DNA from: Branchiostoma floridae
Taxonomy: Eukaryota > Chordata > Leptocardii > Amphioxiformes > Branchiostomatidae
Direction: 5' to 3'
Length of the DNA: 64,000 bases
NCBI RefSeq assembly: GCF_000003815.2
Contig: NC_049986.1
Location: forward strand, 6,854,028-6,918,027
The notes beneath the pieces are model-generated. The model was not told the DNA's origin. It worked only from the letters and a program-made list of their open reading frames with translations, and did not search any database. A program made the position numbers and the translations under genes. Shown one piece after another: positions 10,556-23,020 of this stretch. Each line of letters starts with the position of its first letter. The stretch's first letter is position 1.

Positions 10556-12570
10556 CTGGCACTAATTAAGGAAAGGTTAACTACTGTTATCAACTTTGAT
10601 GGAGGTCAAGGTACTATTCCGTGTTGGTGTCGTAAGTATCTTTGTTCTGGTCAAACTTCAAGGTAAAGCACGTCGCGTCATGACTTCTCTGTGAGTTTGT
10701 ACTACTTCTTAATGCTCCAATACATTTGGTGTGACGTGTTTGGAATGTTGTATACCTTCTGGAGTATTTCATAACTTTCTAATTGACTATCATTAGCACT
10801 GACATTCTAACGCATTCCTTATCAGAATACAGCACATTGTGAACTCGTGCGAAATACCGGAACTGTCCAGCTGTGCTACGAGTGTTCATGCGACTGTTGT
10901 AGTAAAGGTGACACTAATGTGGCGGACCGATATCACTTACAAAGTTGGCAACTACACTCCTGGCTTCCATATTGGTGCCACTTTTACAACTATCAAACTT
11001 AGCCACTTCTAGTAACTGTCAACTCAACTTTCCAATTACTAGATTTTTTAAACTGAATCACTCAGTCCTCTTCAATTGCCTTGGATCAGTTACATCAGCG
11101 TGAAGCAACCTTTTCATTAGGACGGGAGGCGATATCGACTTTATTCAACCTTTGACCCACTGCTGACGTCACACGTAGGAAAAGTCACGTGTCCAGAGCG
11201 GTTGGGTCAAAGACCGAGAGAAGGCTGACTGATTCAGTCGAACATTTATTTGAGTGCAATTTCCTTTAGTTTGAAACAATAACTGTTGAGCCGTTTTGAT
11301 AAACCTTCCCTATAAGCCAATCCAATACGCTTTCATTCATCAAGATTTCAGATAACGATCAACGTCTTTGTTTATCTCCACGGTACCACACTTCTAGAGG
11401 TTTCCTACGTGACGAGGTTACAAAACTTTTGCCATGAGCGAGCATTACCACAGAAACGTAACTACGGGCTAGAGAGAAGACAAGCAGTCGCCCTTAAGTC
11501 GTAAAGAGTAATCTTAAAAGCAGGAGAAATCCTTAGAGATACGGGAGGATGAGTACAACTGGATCTAGGAGACAAACGTAAACACAAGGCCAAGTTATGT
11601 GGAATCAGAATCTAACGTTAAGTATTCTTGGAATGGTAATTTCGGTCTATTGTTGTCTGGTGGGAGAATAATGCATGCGGGCTAGTTTTTTTTTCTTTTT
11701 CCGTGTATTTATTTTACCAGTAGAGAGCAACTCAGACCTGTGACCTGTTTTCTTTTTAGGTGTCCCTGGGTACGTACGGTAATCCCAACGGTGTGGTAAA
11801 TACCGTATGTCTCTACTCTGGGTACATAAAAAGACATTACAGAGTAGACTGGTGAAACATAACAGGTTACGCAGAAGTACAATTTTTTTTTCAAATCAAT
11901 TTTTTTTCAAATTAAATTCGTAGGGCCTGATGTTACCATTATGAAGATGAAGAGTGTCCATAGCGATAACTGTGGCAGCATATCTTCTCCATAAGGCAGA
12001 AACATCAAGCTTAGGCAATCTTGACTTCACTGACTCAATAGGCGAAATTCCCTACCCCACAAACAACTAATGTTCTAGAAAACGAACGCCAAATATCAGT
12101 TCTTCTATATCTATAGTATTGTTTTTAATGTTCTGGAGACATTCAACATTCCAACATTGGTGGGAATTTTACATTTGATTATCGTTATTTGTAGATACTA
12201 TCCAAAGAAAAGTAATAAACAGCAAGAAACAATCTGGTGCCCCCCTCCCCTTCAAAAAATATGATAGCATACCTGATACAATTATGTTACTTGGATGAGG
12301 TGCATATTAGGAAGATGCTTGAAACGTAATTTACTGTAAAACTGTTAACTACCAGTACAGTCTTTGAAACTATTCCTGACGTATGACGCTGTAGATGATA
12401 TCAAATATCATCAGTGGTAGTGTGCTAAGTTAATTACTGTGTGGAATCATATTCCGACTGCGACGTTTTCACATGAAGCAAAAACTGTGTTACTGCAAAT
12501 TGAAATGTATCTTCAAAAGAGATAAAGGCAAAAACAACAAGACAACAGCATATCCAAGACAATAGATACA
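10556..12570. other. No gene seen
   Basis: 2 kb without convincing exons. It contains the TTTGACCC-TGACGTCA motif at 11147 and T-rich tracts near 11688 and 11882-11910. A 61-codon minus-strand frame (11709-11894) starts in one T-rich tract and is not supported. Confidence 0.35.
11147..11174 (+). repeat. TTTGACCC-TGACGTCA motif, copy 2
   Basis: AACCTTTGACCCACTGCTGA followed by CGTCACAC. It is followed after about 15 bp by GTCACGTG, as copy 3 is by ATCACGTG, so the shared block extends about 50 bp. Confidence 0.6.
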
Positions 12571-12760
12571 AGTTCTACTGCAGTACTAAGAATAGTCACC
12601 AAGAGGCCCAAGCTTGATCTCCACCTCTGTCTTTCCAAGACCTATCTGCATGCCTAGCATCATCATAATCCATCCAGCCGTTGTTAGGTTACACTGACCA
12701 AGAATATTCGAAACTCAAACAGACACATCTGAAACAATACCTCCATCTTTATGGAGGTAA
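12571..12760 (-). repeat. Element D fragment
   Basis: Reverse-complement relative of the left third of element D: CTGCAGTAC, AAGAGGCCCAAGCTTGA, and CATAATCCATCCAGCCGTTG, ending in ACCTCCATCTTTATGGAGGT. No coding capacity. Confidence 0.6.
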
Positions 12761-13348
12761 CAACGTCGAAAATGTCTTGCCAAATTGAATACTACGTAAA
12801 CGCAACTGCGAATATTGATGCCTCAATATATACTACATCTACTAGCAACGTTACACTACTTTGGGTTTGAGCTTGAAGCTTATCTTTCTCAAGGCCTCCA
12901 CATTGTGACTGTCCTTCAGAAGTTAAATCTGGACATCGTTACGCTTTGGGAAAGTCGTCAAAGCGAAGAAAAGACATTCTCAGCACCGTACATATGCATC
13001 AAGACTCAAGTATCGTTTGCGGCAGCACTCAGGTCTTCCCCACATTGTTGCAGGGTGATATCATTCTGTTGACAGGAGTAATACACTTGGGAAATCGTAA
13101 TGGATAGGATAGAGATATATGCGCCTTTCCAATTCAATAAGAGGATAATGTAGAGGAGATATACAAGGGATCTGATTTTACAATGATTACATCACTTCTA
13201 GTATATATCATACGCGTATTCTATCTGTACAGTGTTAAGTACGTGTTTATGTTTTGCATGCTTGGCAGCAATATGCTCTTGTAACATATTAGGCTAAGGG
13301 AAGGGAAATAGACAAGAGACGGTCTTACCTTCAATATTATTTTCTTAC

Positions 13349-13483
13349 TTGCTGTACATGTATGGCAAAGTAGGATTGAATCTCGGTTGCAGCTTGGTAG
13401 AATTCCTCATCTGCAACGCCGCTGGATGAAGAAGCCTTCCTTGTGATGATGCCAATAACGGTGAGAAAGACCACCTGTTGCAT
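13349..13483 (-). CDS. Candidate short exon, unidentified
   Basis: Reading leftward from ATG at 13483-13481 there are 45 open codons ending in CAG CAA followed by a GTAAGA donor (13348 downward). The product starts MQQVVFLTVIGII, which is hydrophobic and signal-peptide-like, and continues with an acidic, Gln-rich stretch (ADEEFYQAATEIQSYF). The frame is also open upstream of the ATG, where CTGTCAG could serve as an acceptor, so it could be internal. No partner exon was found in the neighbourhood and no family is recognised. A chance frame is quite possible. Confidence 0.22.
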
Positions 13484-14332
13484 GTAACCAGAGAAATAAG
13501 CGTTTGGCTGTCTGACAGAAAATACTAAAAACCGACGCGTTTAAAGCTACTAGTACTTCGTTTCCCCATATATAAAAACTGCTTGAACTATGGTAACGTA
13601 TACAAAACGCTAGGATACAGTGCAGAGACGGCCCGTAGAGCGCTAACAGCTTGCAGTAATGGAAGATGAACACAGTCTCAACGGTGAGCCATATATGCAT
13701 CTCTAATGGGGAGCGCTCGTAAAGCTGTATGAACTACCTAGTCGACATAATTTTGTTAGACCGTTAAGGGAATGATACTAAGTGAGGCAATACGGGTTAC
13801 GTTGATATGTCTTGTTGAAATTGTGATTTATGTAGGTACTATGACCTAGTTTGGGGACAAAAAAGCTATTCCTATCAAACAGCCATTTTCTCGACAACAT
13901 AAAAGAACACAGCTGTCTATGATCTATGTTGTCTTGTCATTTTCTCAGCGAAGCTACTTTATCACGACGATACAACAGCTGATGCTTTAACAACTTCTAA
14001 GAAGCTGTGACAACGACCTAATCAATCTATTCTTAGGGTTCAGTGCTGTTCTTTAATACCAATTTGAACAGTACGTAGTGTATGTCTTGAAATGTTTGCA
14101 ATATTGTTTTCGCGTTTTTGTGTGGTCACTTTTCTACAGCGAATCCGTTACACTGCGAAAACCTGTTTTCAGTGTATTACAACTGTACTAAACTGTACCA
14201 GGGTATCGTTTCAACCGCAACGTTATCATAACGAAAATAAAGAAATGACCGATATAATCCCACGAAACTCCCTCGGCTTTGCCCCCTCCGTTCCTCTTGC
14301 AAATCTTACTTTGACTGGCACTGTTCGTAATC

Positions 14333-14501
14333 CACACACACGAACGCACGCACACACGCACACACGTACACATAATCACACACACACGCACGTACGTAGT
14401 CACACACACACACACGCGAGCGCGCGCGCGCACACACACACACACACACATACATACACACACACACACACATGCACACATACACACACACACGCACACA
14501 T
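14333..14501. repeat. (CA)n microsatellite
   Basis: About 170 bp of CA repeats with interruptions (CGCACG, CGAGCGCGCGCG). The His-Thr and Val-Cys reading frames over it are by-products. Confidence 0.95.
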
Positions 14502-15328
14502 AATATCGCTTAGAAATTATCACTAACGGTTGTATCACGAAATCTATAGTACAGCCGAGTAGAGAGTATATTTTCTATGTTAACTTGTTCAAGCTTGCGT
14601 CCCATTGATAGTGAGTTGAATGTAATCACGGGTCGTTAACTTTGCGCTGCTTTAGTGGTTCCAATTATCATGGCCATCTTGCTGACAAGCGGTTACAACT
14701 AGGGATTACTCATTCAGCTATTATGGAATTTCCCTTGTTTGGGACGGGGCAGTTACTAGTACTACGTCATTGCTTAAATGGGTACACTCCATTAGAAAAT
14801 GAGACCCCTCCTGTTGCCATGGCGGCACTAAAAACGTTACAATTATCAAGATTACCCTGACTTTATACTTAAACATTGACATTACGCAAATATGAAAATA
14901 CAGCACAATTTGGACAGAAAAGTGTAATAAAAAAACGAGAAGTCTAAGATCTCATTCCTCTGTGAGTTTTTGTGAATTTACTAAAACAAGTCCGAGTCAA
15001 TTGGAGGTCATTGACCTTGTCGGACAGATCAGCCGCGTCTATGGACTATACCACACTACGTTCAGGAATAGGTGTCGGCCTGCAATACTGCAGTACCTGA
15101 AAGAACTGCCAGCGGAGCGAAAATTGCCATGTTTCTTCAACACCTCGATAACTACCCACACACATGTACCAAAATTTATACAAACTTATCAAAAAAATCT
15201 TGAGCTACATTTGCGAACACACACAAAAATAAACCCAAAACAGTACCTCCGTCGGGGGCAAACCTTCATTCGGGAGGTAATGATAATGTGAATTTGTTTT
15301 GTTATGATTGAATCCCTGGTACAGTTAT

Positions 15329-15343
15329 GTACGTACGTACGTG
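15329..15343. repeat. (ACGT)n short repeat
   Basis: GTACGTACGTACGTG, a self-complementary short tandem repeat. Confidence 0.8.
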
Positions 15344-15570
15344 AGGGGAAATTTGCATGATTACGACCCTGACGTCAGTTGGGATATTAGATGATCGCAT
15401 TTGCCCTGTCATGAGACTACACAGACCATACTTAGCTGTAATCTAAGTCCCAGTAGATCACCATAATCTCCCAAGCACAGCGCTATTTGTTACTGATTAT
15501 GTGAACTCTAAGTAACACCATTGTACGTCATAACAGTAACACAGCAGGACAGGCTGTTTTCATGAACGTT

Positions 15571-15692
15571 CATTATGAATATTCAATGATAATTGATAAT
15601 TCTGGTGAACTATGATAAAAGGAAGATGAAATACATTATAAATATTCAATGACAGATCATTCTGGTAGAATAATAAAATAAAGGGTGATGAA
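15571..15692 (+). repeat. Tandem duplication, about 63 bp units
   Basis: CATTATGAATATTCAATGA at 15571 recurs as CATTATAAATATTCAATGA at 15634. Both continue with ATTCTGGT and end near GATGAA. Two diverged units. Confidence 0.75.
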
Positions 15693-15824
15693 AAAAGTAG
15701 TATTAGTGGACATTATGTGGTATTATGGCGAATGCTAAGCCAAACATCACATCTTCTTTGCATAGCAAGATATCTGCCACCAAAAAATAAAGACCTTAGG
15801 CTTAGCACATCCAGGTCAAAAGAT

Positions 15825-16032
15825 ACAAAAACGAATTTGTGCTGCAGTACCAAGATCACACACCAGGAGGCCCAAAATTGACATTGATCTTTCGTCTTCC
15901 TAACACCTACAAATATACCAAATATCATCGTGATCCATCCAGCGGTTCTTAGGTTATGCTGAACACAAATATATCTGGAAACACAGACAGACACACCCAG
16001 ACAACTATATCTCCTTTTTCCATGGAAGTGTG
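15825..16032 (-). repeat. Element D fragment
   Basis: Contains GTGCTGCAGTACCAAGATCA, GGAGGCCCAAAATTGA and ATCATCGTGATCCATCCAGC, the reverse complement of blocks of element D. The 134-codon minus-strand frame here (15713-16117) lies mostly over the repeat and is not considered a gene. Confidence 0.6.
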
Positions 16033-16680
16033 CATGTTGTTGGTAATAGCAAGACGGTTTTGATGATAGCGTATCTCTTGAAGCTTTATACATTACGAGA
16101 CGTACTTTTATAGCCAATTAATCCTCTTTAACACGACATAGACGTACTAGGTACACAAATTGATTGCGAAATTAAATGTAATGAGATTACACAATAACTA
16201 TACATGGTAACTATATCTCAAGGAACTTGCAGCAGCATACAATAAGATTATTCGGAGTGCGCATGCGTAGCGAAATGCATTATGTGTAACACGTATGTCA
16301 AAGGTCAAGGTCAAAGGTGAAGCCCCTAGCTTCTAAACAGTTTTTGTCTCCACCATTGTCTCGATGTGCATAAAAACATCCCGACGTATTTTGCTTATGT
16401 CTCAGGGGCCCTCACCTTTGACATTCTAGTACTATCCACAATACATTTCGCTACACATGGGCACTCAGTGAATCTCCTTATAGATTGTAATTTATTCATC
16501 TGGAGTCACGATCTGGTAATGTCAGTTGAAGAGTTCAAATCGAATGTAAGGTCACGAATGAAGTTCATTGAGATGATTTGCATCAGCAGTCACGTAGTCT
16601 TTATCAAGGCACGTTCTGTTGTATCATTGAAGAGGTCCATCAGTCACGTATGAGTAAGTTAATAGAATAATTTTTAAATC

Positions 16681-16783
16681 AGTGACTCTTTGAAAACACG
16701 TAGGACACGTACCTCCCAATTTGGAATTTGGAACAAATTTGGTGACTCTTTGAAAACACCTAAGATACGTACCTCCAAATTTG
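16681..16783 (+). repeat. Tandem duplication, 60 bp units
   Basis: AGTGACTCTTTGAAAACACG at 16681 and GGTGACTCTTTGAAAACACC at 16741, each followed by ACGTACCTCC and AATTTGG. The spacing is exactly 60 bp. Confidence 0.8.
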
Positions 16784-17142
16784 GTCAAACCACTGGACTT
16801 CGATAACGATCACTACTGTATATAACCGATAAGTCAATGACCATCGCATTTATTAGAATGATAAGAATGTGCCTTGGAGGTACAACATTATATCATACAT
16901 TATATCAGCATTATATCATACATCTTATTTTGAGATTTACTAGTACTTTTTTCGCTGTAATCAATGCAGCAAAACAAGAATAAATAACAGTAAAATCATT
17001 TTATTGTCTTCGCAACACGACATTACAATGAATGTTGAAGAAATTGGTCATGTTGATATTACAATTTTTATTATCATAAGGTGACTTATCATACAGTCGG
17101 GCACGTTATGTGATTAAAAACGTGTATATCCAAACTGGCAGG

Positions 17143-17307
17143 TAACCCTAGTTCACTTTTATCCGAGGGGTAGCCTATATACGTTGTCTTTAACAAAATA
17201 TATTTTGAAATATTGCCGTTTGAAATAACCGCCCGTAAACTTTATTCAACTGTTTTTTAAAACAACGGATATAGGTTACAACGCGGATAAAGTGAACTAG
17301 CGTTGAG
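17143..17307 (+). mobile_element. MITE family E, copy 1
   Basis: Left end CCTAGTTCACTTTTATCCGA and right end GCGGATAAAGTGAACTAGCG are inverted copies. GGGTAGCCTATAT and ATATAGGTTACA extend the arms. It is 165 bp and non-coding. A larger copy is at 52164-52382. Confidence 0.8.
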
Positions 17308-17420
17308 TTAAATGGAAGTTGATGATATGTTAATTCATTTCAGGAGATATGCTCGAATAAAGGCGATAATAGACCAACAGACCAATATCTACATTAAGTC
17401 ACCAAATTGAATTCTACCAA

Positions 17421-17520
17421 ATAACAACAACAAGCTTTATTGGCACGACAAAAAGTACAGTTACTTTTGTATGGTAAACTATAAGTTAAAACAAAAAATA
17501 GAGAAAGAATACAGAATACA
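17421..17520 (-). repeat. Retroelement 3'-end-like repeat F
   Basis: On the minus strand it reads CCATACAAAAGTAACTGTAC, then CCAATAAAGCTTGTTGTTGTTA: an AATAAA signal followed by a short tandem tail, as at non-LTR element 3' ends. A diverged copy is at 32961-33045. Confidence 0.5.
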
Positions 17521-18954
17521 TAACTCAGTAGTGAATGTGATGTTTTAACGTTTTATAGTGGCGCGTGATAAGTACAGTACTTTATATAGACTTTGGAGAG
17601 AGGTACATGGCGTTATTTTTCAACCCATTCCAACATTACGTTGTGCAGAACTGCACCAATCACCATTTTATCCGTTACAGACTGTTCAAGGGATAAACAA
17701 GATCAACACTTTACATCCCCGTGTAACTCAAACATCCTAGACGTCGTATTCAGAATACCAATGGAGAATAAGTTAGAATAGACTGCTAAGGGTCGGAAAA
17801 CGCCTGCTGTCGTTTTATGAGCGGGAATGTGGCCAAAATTTTTCTCTGAAGATCTCAGAGGGTGAAGGTAATATACCTTCTGTCAGCTTAGATTGAGAGG
17901 AGGTGTTTTTTACCGTCTTGGGCGAATTACTTGTAGAGGAAGAAATGTTTCTAACAGAAGAACATCTCTGCCTACACGGCAATTTTGACCTGTGTTTTCT
18001 ATCTTTCATACGAAAAGAGTATCATAGAATCCTTGAGGTAAAACCTATAAACGTGCCAATAAAAAATTGTATTCTTGCCTGCACTTTTGCACCAGAATGG
18101 CGTCAAAGATGTTATATTTTGAGTCTATATATTTTGTATGCAATTACTAAACATACGATTCGTCAACATGACTTGTTCTCTCGTCCTAAATTTGAAAGGA
18201 AATCCAACAAGACTGGCAATAAAAATATTATTGCCATGACGACGATTGAGGGGAACAACAATACAGCTCAAATCAGAAATAGACTAGAACTTCCCTGTCG
18301 CAATATCCCAGGCACAATATACGAGCCCACCTGTAACATAAACCTACAGCCAGCAGAAATGTACTATCCCTGGTACAGCACAATGGTCTTCCAGTAACCT
18401 AAACCTACAGCTGAGCACTACAGTGTGTAGTGGAGAATAAAAAAAATAAGGAAGAACCAACTGTTTCCTGCACTTCCGTCATTGAATGACTTCCTTGCAC
18501 CTAGCCCACATGGCTGTCCTACTTCGTAATATTCCAGTCCTTGGATAGTATAATCAAGGAGCTTTTAAAAGCTCATTGGTATAATAGGCCTTGAACAATT
18601 ATATTTGGCTCTGAATATGATAACCATTTGGATGCCATCATTCAAGATCATGACCTCTATATAGTATTTCCTGTATGCCTGTGGCGTATGGCTTGAACAA
18701 GCTCTAGAAAAGAAAATGTATCCTTCATAACATAACATAACAACCAAGACAACGTGATCCATTGTGCAGAGTTTCCCTGTCTACCACTTAAGTTTCAAAG
18801 GACAGATTCCTCCAGGGAGCCGGTGTGACCTACATTCCACCATTGCATACCAGAGATACATCTGGAACAGATTTGGGGGGGGGGGCTTGCATACCCAGCA
18901 TACTGCATTCCTGTGGAAAAATGCCTGTGCAATTCCTAGAATTTTTGCAGACTG
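17521..18954. other. No supported gene; one 164-codon frame
   Basis: A plus-strand frame at 17903-18397 (MFFTVLGELLVEEEMFL at its start) is the longest frame in the window. It has no recognisable domain, no splice context, AT-rich third positions like the surroundings, and no related copy. I treat it as non-coding but note its length. Confidence 0.35.
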
Positions 18955-19310
18955 AACGCAATATATACCACTTGACGACTCCCCTGAGGCGTCGTCAAAA
19001 AGAGTGTCAAAAAGCCGCTAGGGGGCCCAAACTTACAGCACTTAATATCTGCCCCAACTACCAATACAAAATCACAACTACAGCATGTCAAGAACAAGAG
19101 TTATGAGAAATGGAAGTTTTGCTGTAGTACCTTAGCAAGCCACTAGGCGGCCCATGATCAAACTTGACCTTCATTCTTGAAGCCTACTTACCTACCAAAT
19201 ATCATCAGAATCCATCCAAGGCTTCTCGAGTTATGCAGTAACACACACACACACACATACATACAAACACGCTCAAAGCAACCCTTTCTGACCAAGGTAG
19301 CAACGCTACT
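18955..19310 (-). repeat. Element D fragment with (CA)n
   Basis: CGCTAGGGGGCCCAAACTTA and GCCACTAGGCGGCCCATGAT are two copies of the GGGCCCCCTAGCGGC-type block of element D in reverse orientation. CCAAATATCATCAGAATCCA and a short CA repeat follow. Confidence 0.65.
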
Positions 19311-19894
19311 CCTGGGTTGAGAGTCATTCGCGCTTTTCAATCACTTTTTCAAAATGATTCAATCATTCCAACCAGTAAACTTCAAGAATGGTGCTTCTAG
19401 AGCGTTGCAAACTGTTGCAACAACTTCAACCTCGTGTCCTTGATACTGAAAGCCGCTCCTCAATTTTTCGAGTGTTCAACCAAGAGTTGATGTGTCCATT
19501 AATCGATCACCTGGGTTTTACAGAATGATACAACCGAACACTCTACTCTATGCACTTCTCTTTCCTGTAATGCATGGTGCTTTTAAACAACACAAACCTG
19601 AACACTAGTACTTCGGAAGAGAAAGGGGATCTGATGGAGAAGCCAATAGGTAGCTGCCTTAACACCTCAAATGGATGTTGAGGGAAGTAGATAGATCTTG
19701 TGGTTTTTATCTTGTCAAATCAGACTGACTGTGGGCTTCAGTCATGGAATGAAGGCATGAGGTTGACAAAGAAGAGGCTTAGAGCGTCTGAGAACATACA
19801 CCATGGTGCATCAGTCAGGCACGGCCACAGGCATAGATAAGCTACTAATTGAAAATGGTAATGACCGATTCGTCTAGTGAAGGCCCACGAAGGG

Positions 19895-20115
19895 CCGTGT
19901 GTGTGTGTGTGTCAGTGTGTGTGTGCTTGTGTGTGTGTGTGCTTTTGTTTGTTTGTTTACTAATCTTTTGTGTGTTTGTGTTTGAGGGTGTGTGTTTGTG
20001 AGTTTGTGAGCACGAGGCCGTGTGTGTGTGTGTGTGTGTGTATGTGTGCTTTTGTGTGTTTGTTTACTAATCTTTTCGTGTGTTGGTGTTTGAGGGTGTG
20101 TGTGAGAAAGAGAGA
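19895..20115. repeat. (GT)n microsatellite with duplicated unit
   Basis: GT runs are interrupted by a repeated block GTTTGTTTACTAATCTTTT that occurs near 19949 and 20058, so a roughly 110 bp segment of the microsatellite is duplicated. Confidence 0.9.
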
Positions 20116-20324
20116 GGGAGAGATAAAAGTAAACTTGAACACGTATTTCAAGATTGACTACTTTTTCAAAGAATGCCGATAGCTAGAATGTTCTCTGAAA
20201 AGGCAATATAGAGACAAAGTAATAACTACACTTGTCTGCCTTAAGTAACCTTAATTCTTCTCAAATTGCCTTTTTTCAGATCTCCGCCCAAAGGTAATAT
20301 GCAAGAACACCATCAGACATGAGC

Positions 20325-20905
20325 TGCCAACATTGAGAACACATATAGTTCCGCCCTCAGTCTGTTTGCCAGTAGCACAGGCAAAAGGCCAAGGTCCATC
20401 AGAAGGATCCTGGCAAAACTTTATGATTTACCCTGTAGGCAGCCGGTATCTTGGATGATCTCCTGGTCTTGGCAACTTCTATTCTATCCTGCTATCTTGT
20501 ACATAAAGTACCTTGCTGTCTTTCAAACTCTCCAAAATTGAGAATGCATGCAGTTCCGCCCTCGTCTGTTTGCCAGTAGCACAGGCAAAAGCCCAAGGTC
20601 CATCAGAATGGATTCTGGCAACACTGTGATTTACTCCGAAGGCAGGCGGTATCTTGGATGATCTCATAGACCTGGCAGCTTTCCCATCGCTATCTTGCAC
20701 ATAAAGTACCAACATTGAAAACGCATGTAGTTCCGCCCGCAGTCGGTTTGCCAGTAGCACAGACAAAGGGCCAAGGTCCACCAGAGTGGATTCTGGCAAA
20801 ACTTTGTGATTTACTCCGAAGGCAGGCGGTATCTTGGATGATTTCGTGGTCTTGTCAACTTCACCGCTATCTTGCACATAAAGTACCATGCTTTCTCTCA
20901 AACTG
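20325..20905 (-). repeat. Tandem array, 177-205 bp units, 3 copies
   Basis: TTCCGCC of the shared TAGTTCCGCCCNCAGTCTG block falls at 20349, 20554 and 20731. Each unit continues with GTTTGCCAGTAGCACAG, CCAAGGTCCA, and GTATCTTGGATGAT. The minus strand has a 153-codon frame over two units with repeated peptides LYVQDS, SSKIPPAFGVNH and RAELHAFS. The third unit ends it at a stop after RIE, and the middle of one unit is in another frame relative to its neighbour. That suggests a degenerate, possibly once-coding repeat. No family recognised. Confidence 0.65.
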
Positions 20906-21006
20906 GACCAAATTGGACCGTATATTCTATATCTCCGCACGTTATCGCAGTGTCCAGTGGTAATTCAACTTGGATGTCGTACATCAATGAGGCAATGCGG
21001 TAGATC

Positions 21007-21526
21007 AAGCCCCTGTCACACAAAGCTGATCGACCATCTCCCGACCATGGTTGTCTTCATCTAGATCAGCTCTTTTGCATTCATAGTTAGAGTATAAACG
21101 ACTAGTTTCTCCCAGATCACTTCAGTGTCACTGACGAAAAACAACGGGTGCTGTTTGATACATTTGACCGTTTCCAAAACCATATCTAGTTGCTTGAGTA
21201 ACTGCTTTCTGGCTTATCTTATTACCTGGATGTCGAATCTTCATTGACGTAGCATGGTTGCATTAGTGAGGTCATCTGTTAATGGGGGTTCGTTGGCTTG
21301 GCTATTTACGAGTGTTTGGCTTTGCAGTCAGCTGCGCCAATCCACTCTAAATTTCTAAAAAATCAAGTCGGAAAAGAAATATTCTGGTTCCTCTGCGATA
21401 CAGGCAGCAACCTGGATATAGAATAAGATGGATTCTAGACTGCTCCCGACGTCCTTGTGTCGACCTTGGTCGGGGACCAGTCGAGAGCACAGTTGTAACA
21501 AGGTCTTGTATGTGTGACAGGGGTTT
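21007..21526 (+). mobile_element. MITE family G with nested repeat
   Basis: Left end AAGCCCCTGTCACACA and right end TGTGTGACAGGGGTTT form inverted termini 520 bp apart. Inner CGACCATCTCCCGACCATGG and CGACCTTGGTCGGGGACCAG also pair. A hammerhead-like repeat sits inside at 21105-21235, so the latter inserted later. A solo right end is at 24396-24411. Confidence 0.7.
21105..21235 (+). repeat. Hammerhead-like repeat nested in MITE G
   Basis: CTGACGA (21131-21137), stem AAACA/TGTTT (21139-21143 with 21152-21156) closing an 8 nt loop, GATAC in place of GAAAC, then GACCGTTTCC. The stem sequence differs from all other copies but pairs fully. Confidence 0.75.
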
Positions 21527-21838
21527 AAACGTAAGGTTTGGACCAATCGCAACAGTTCAAAGGCTTGTAGACATCAACAGCATCAACAGGCCTCAAATGG
21601 CACTCCTCTAGCATTTACACATCAAATAGAATCCAGCAACTTTAACAGACTGAGTGTGCATGGTCTTGGAAGCTCTCTCTCGCAGCATTGTTGTGCAATG
21701 TTAAGTGCTGTCTTACATAGGTGCCGTTGTGAAGTGTAGTTAGCCTTAAGCCTTTAAAAGCTGTTGAAAGCTTTCTTGACATCCGTCTAACACCTTTCCA
21801 TTAGGGTGAAATCTTCGTTCCTTGTATTGATCTAATTT

Positions 21839-22391
21839 CAAAGGCCCCTTCACACAAGAAGCGGACTCAGCCGGACTGACTAGTACTATTTTTTGTACAT
21901 TTCTGGGTATTTGTAGTGTATTCTAAAAATTCTCCCTGCGTTCGAATTTTCTAGATATTTCTGTCCATTCTTGGGGCCGTCCCGAATGTATTCGTCATGC
22001 TCAGAACTTTTGAGGTGGAGTGGAGAAATATCGAATGGCATTCAAAGTGTTTTCTAACTGCAGTAAGACCGCATTCTACGGCATTCCGACATTACTTGAA
22101 ACATTCTGATCTCATTCGATGGTGAACTGAAACGGCAAGCCACTTCGAATCCTGCCCGAATGTGGCCAAAAGAATATCTGGATTGCAGTGAGAATGTCTA
22201 GAATGCACTACAATTACCCAGGAAAGGACAAAGAATACTTATTCTGACGGCATTTCGGATAATTCCTTCTCGTGTGAACGGGATATAGGGTCTATTTGGA
22301 ATTCCCACCCGACTGTGGCAGGGATTTTGCAAATTCTTCATTCCGACTGGTTCTGCTTGATTCCTGCTAATTCGGTTTCAGTATGAAGGCT
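21839..22391 (-). mobile_element. Element H, copy 1
   Basis: Starts AAAGGCCCCTTCACACAAGA. It includes TTCTTGGGGCCGTCCCGAAT, CTCAGAACTTTTGAGGTGGA and TTCTGCTTGATTCCTGCTAA, the reverse complement of the element at 54185-54580. Non-coding, about 550 bp. The far terminus (TTCAGTATGAAGGCTT) is a decayed inverse of the first. Confidence 0.7.
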
Positions 22392-22987
22392 TAATAACTA
22401 TGGACGTAGATGGCGTAGTACAGAACTTGCTGCGTATAGGAGCTATTCCAAAATTGGACTTTGCAACTTGGAGCTTATCAACCCCTATAACACCCTAGTT
22501 GGGTTTCACATATCAAAAGTTCGTAAATTCACGACGCAATTGAACTACATTTGAACTTATAAAATTTCCTGTTACGGCATGTTACATGATGCATTGTCTG
22601 TGTGTGGCCTATCTCAGTGGGATTTGAGAGCTAGGCTCCCAGTGTCTAGACGCAGAAGCTGATTTTCATCAAGCCCGTTTGTCATAACTTAAAGAAAGGT
22701 CGGGTAAGTTTTAACGTTACCATAAAGTAAATGAATACCACATGACTCGTGGCGACTTGAAGGCGCAGAGGTGAAGCCGAATCCATACATCAACGTCGCC
22801 TGTTTAGGCTGTCTGTCTGCCACGACGTTTGTCAGGGGAATTTTCCAGTCGGATCATATTCATTCTGATCTGTATGCACAATATTGGATTCATATGATAT
22901 TTCATTAGTGATTTTTCAAAGTAAATGAAGAGATCCCTTCATTGATCTCTTTTCATACATAAGTTTACCAAACATTTCGTAACCAGG

Positions 22988-23005
22988 AAGGGGGGAGGGG
23001 GGGTG
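22988..23005 (+). repeat. G-rich tract
   Basis: GGAAGGGGGGAGGGGGGG with several G-runs. It lies just upstream of the third TTTGACCC-TGACGTCA motif. Confidence 0.6.
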
Positions 23006-23020
23006 ATGTAGATTTCCTAC

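Noticed and set aside
14092-14538. 144- and 116-codon frames rich in His-Thr or Cys-Val
   Set aside because: By-products of the CA microsatellite.
15713-16117. 134-codon minus-strand frame
   Set aside because: Mostly lies over an element D fragment; no domain or splice context.
17903-18397. 164-codon plus-strand frame, longest in the left half
   Set aside because: No recognisable domain, AT-rich codon ends like the surroundings, no splice sites and no second copy. Listed only as a note in the region entry.
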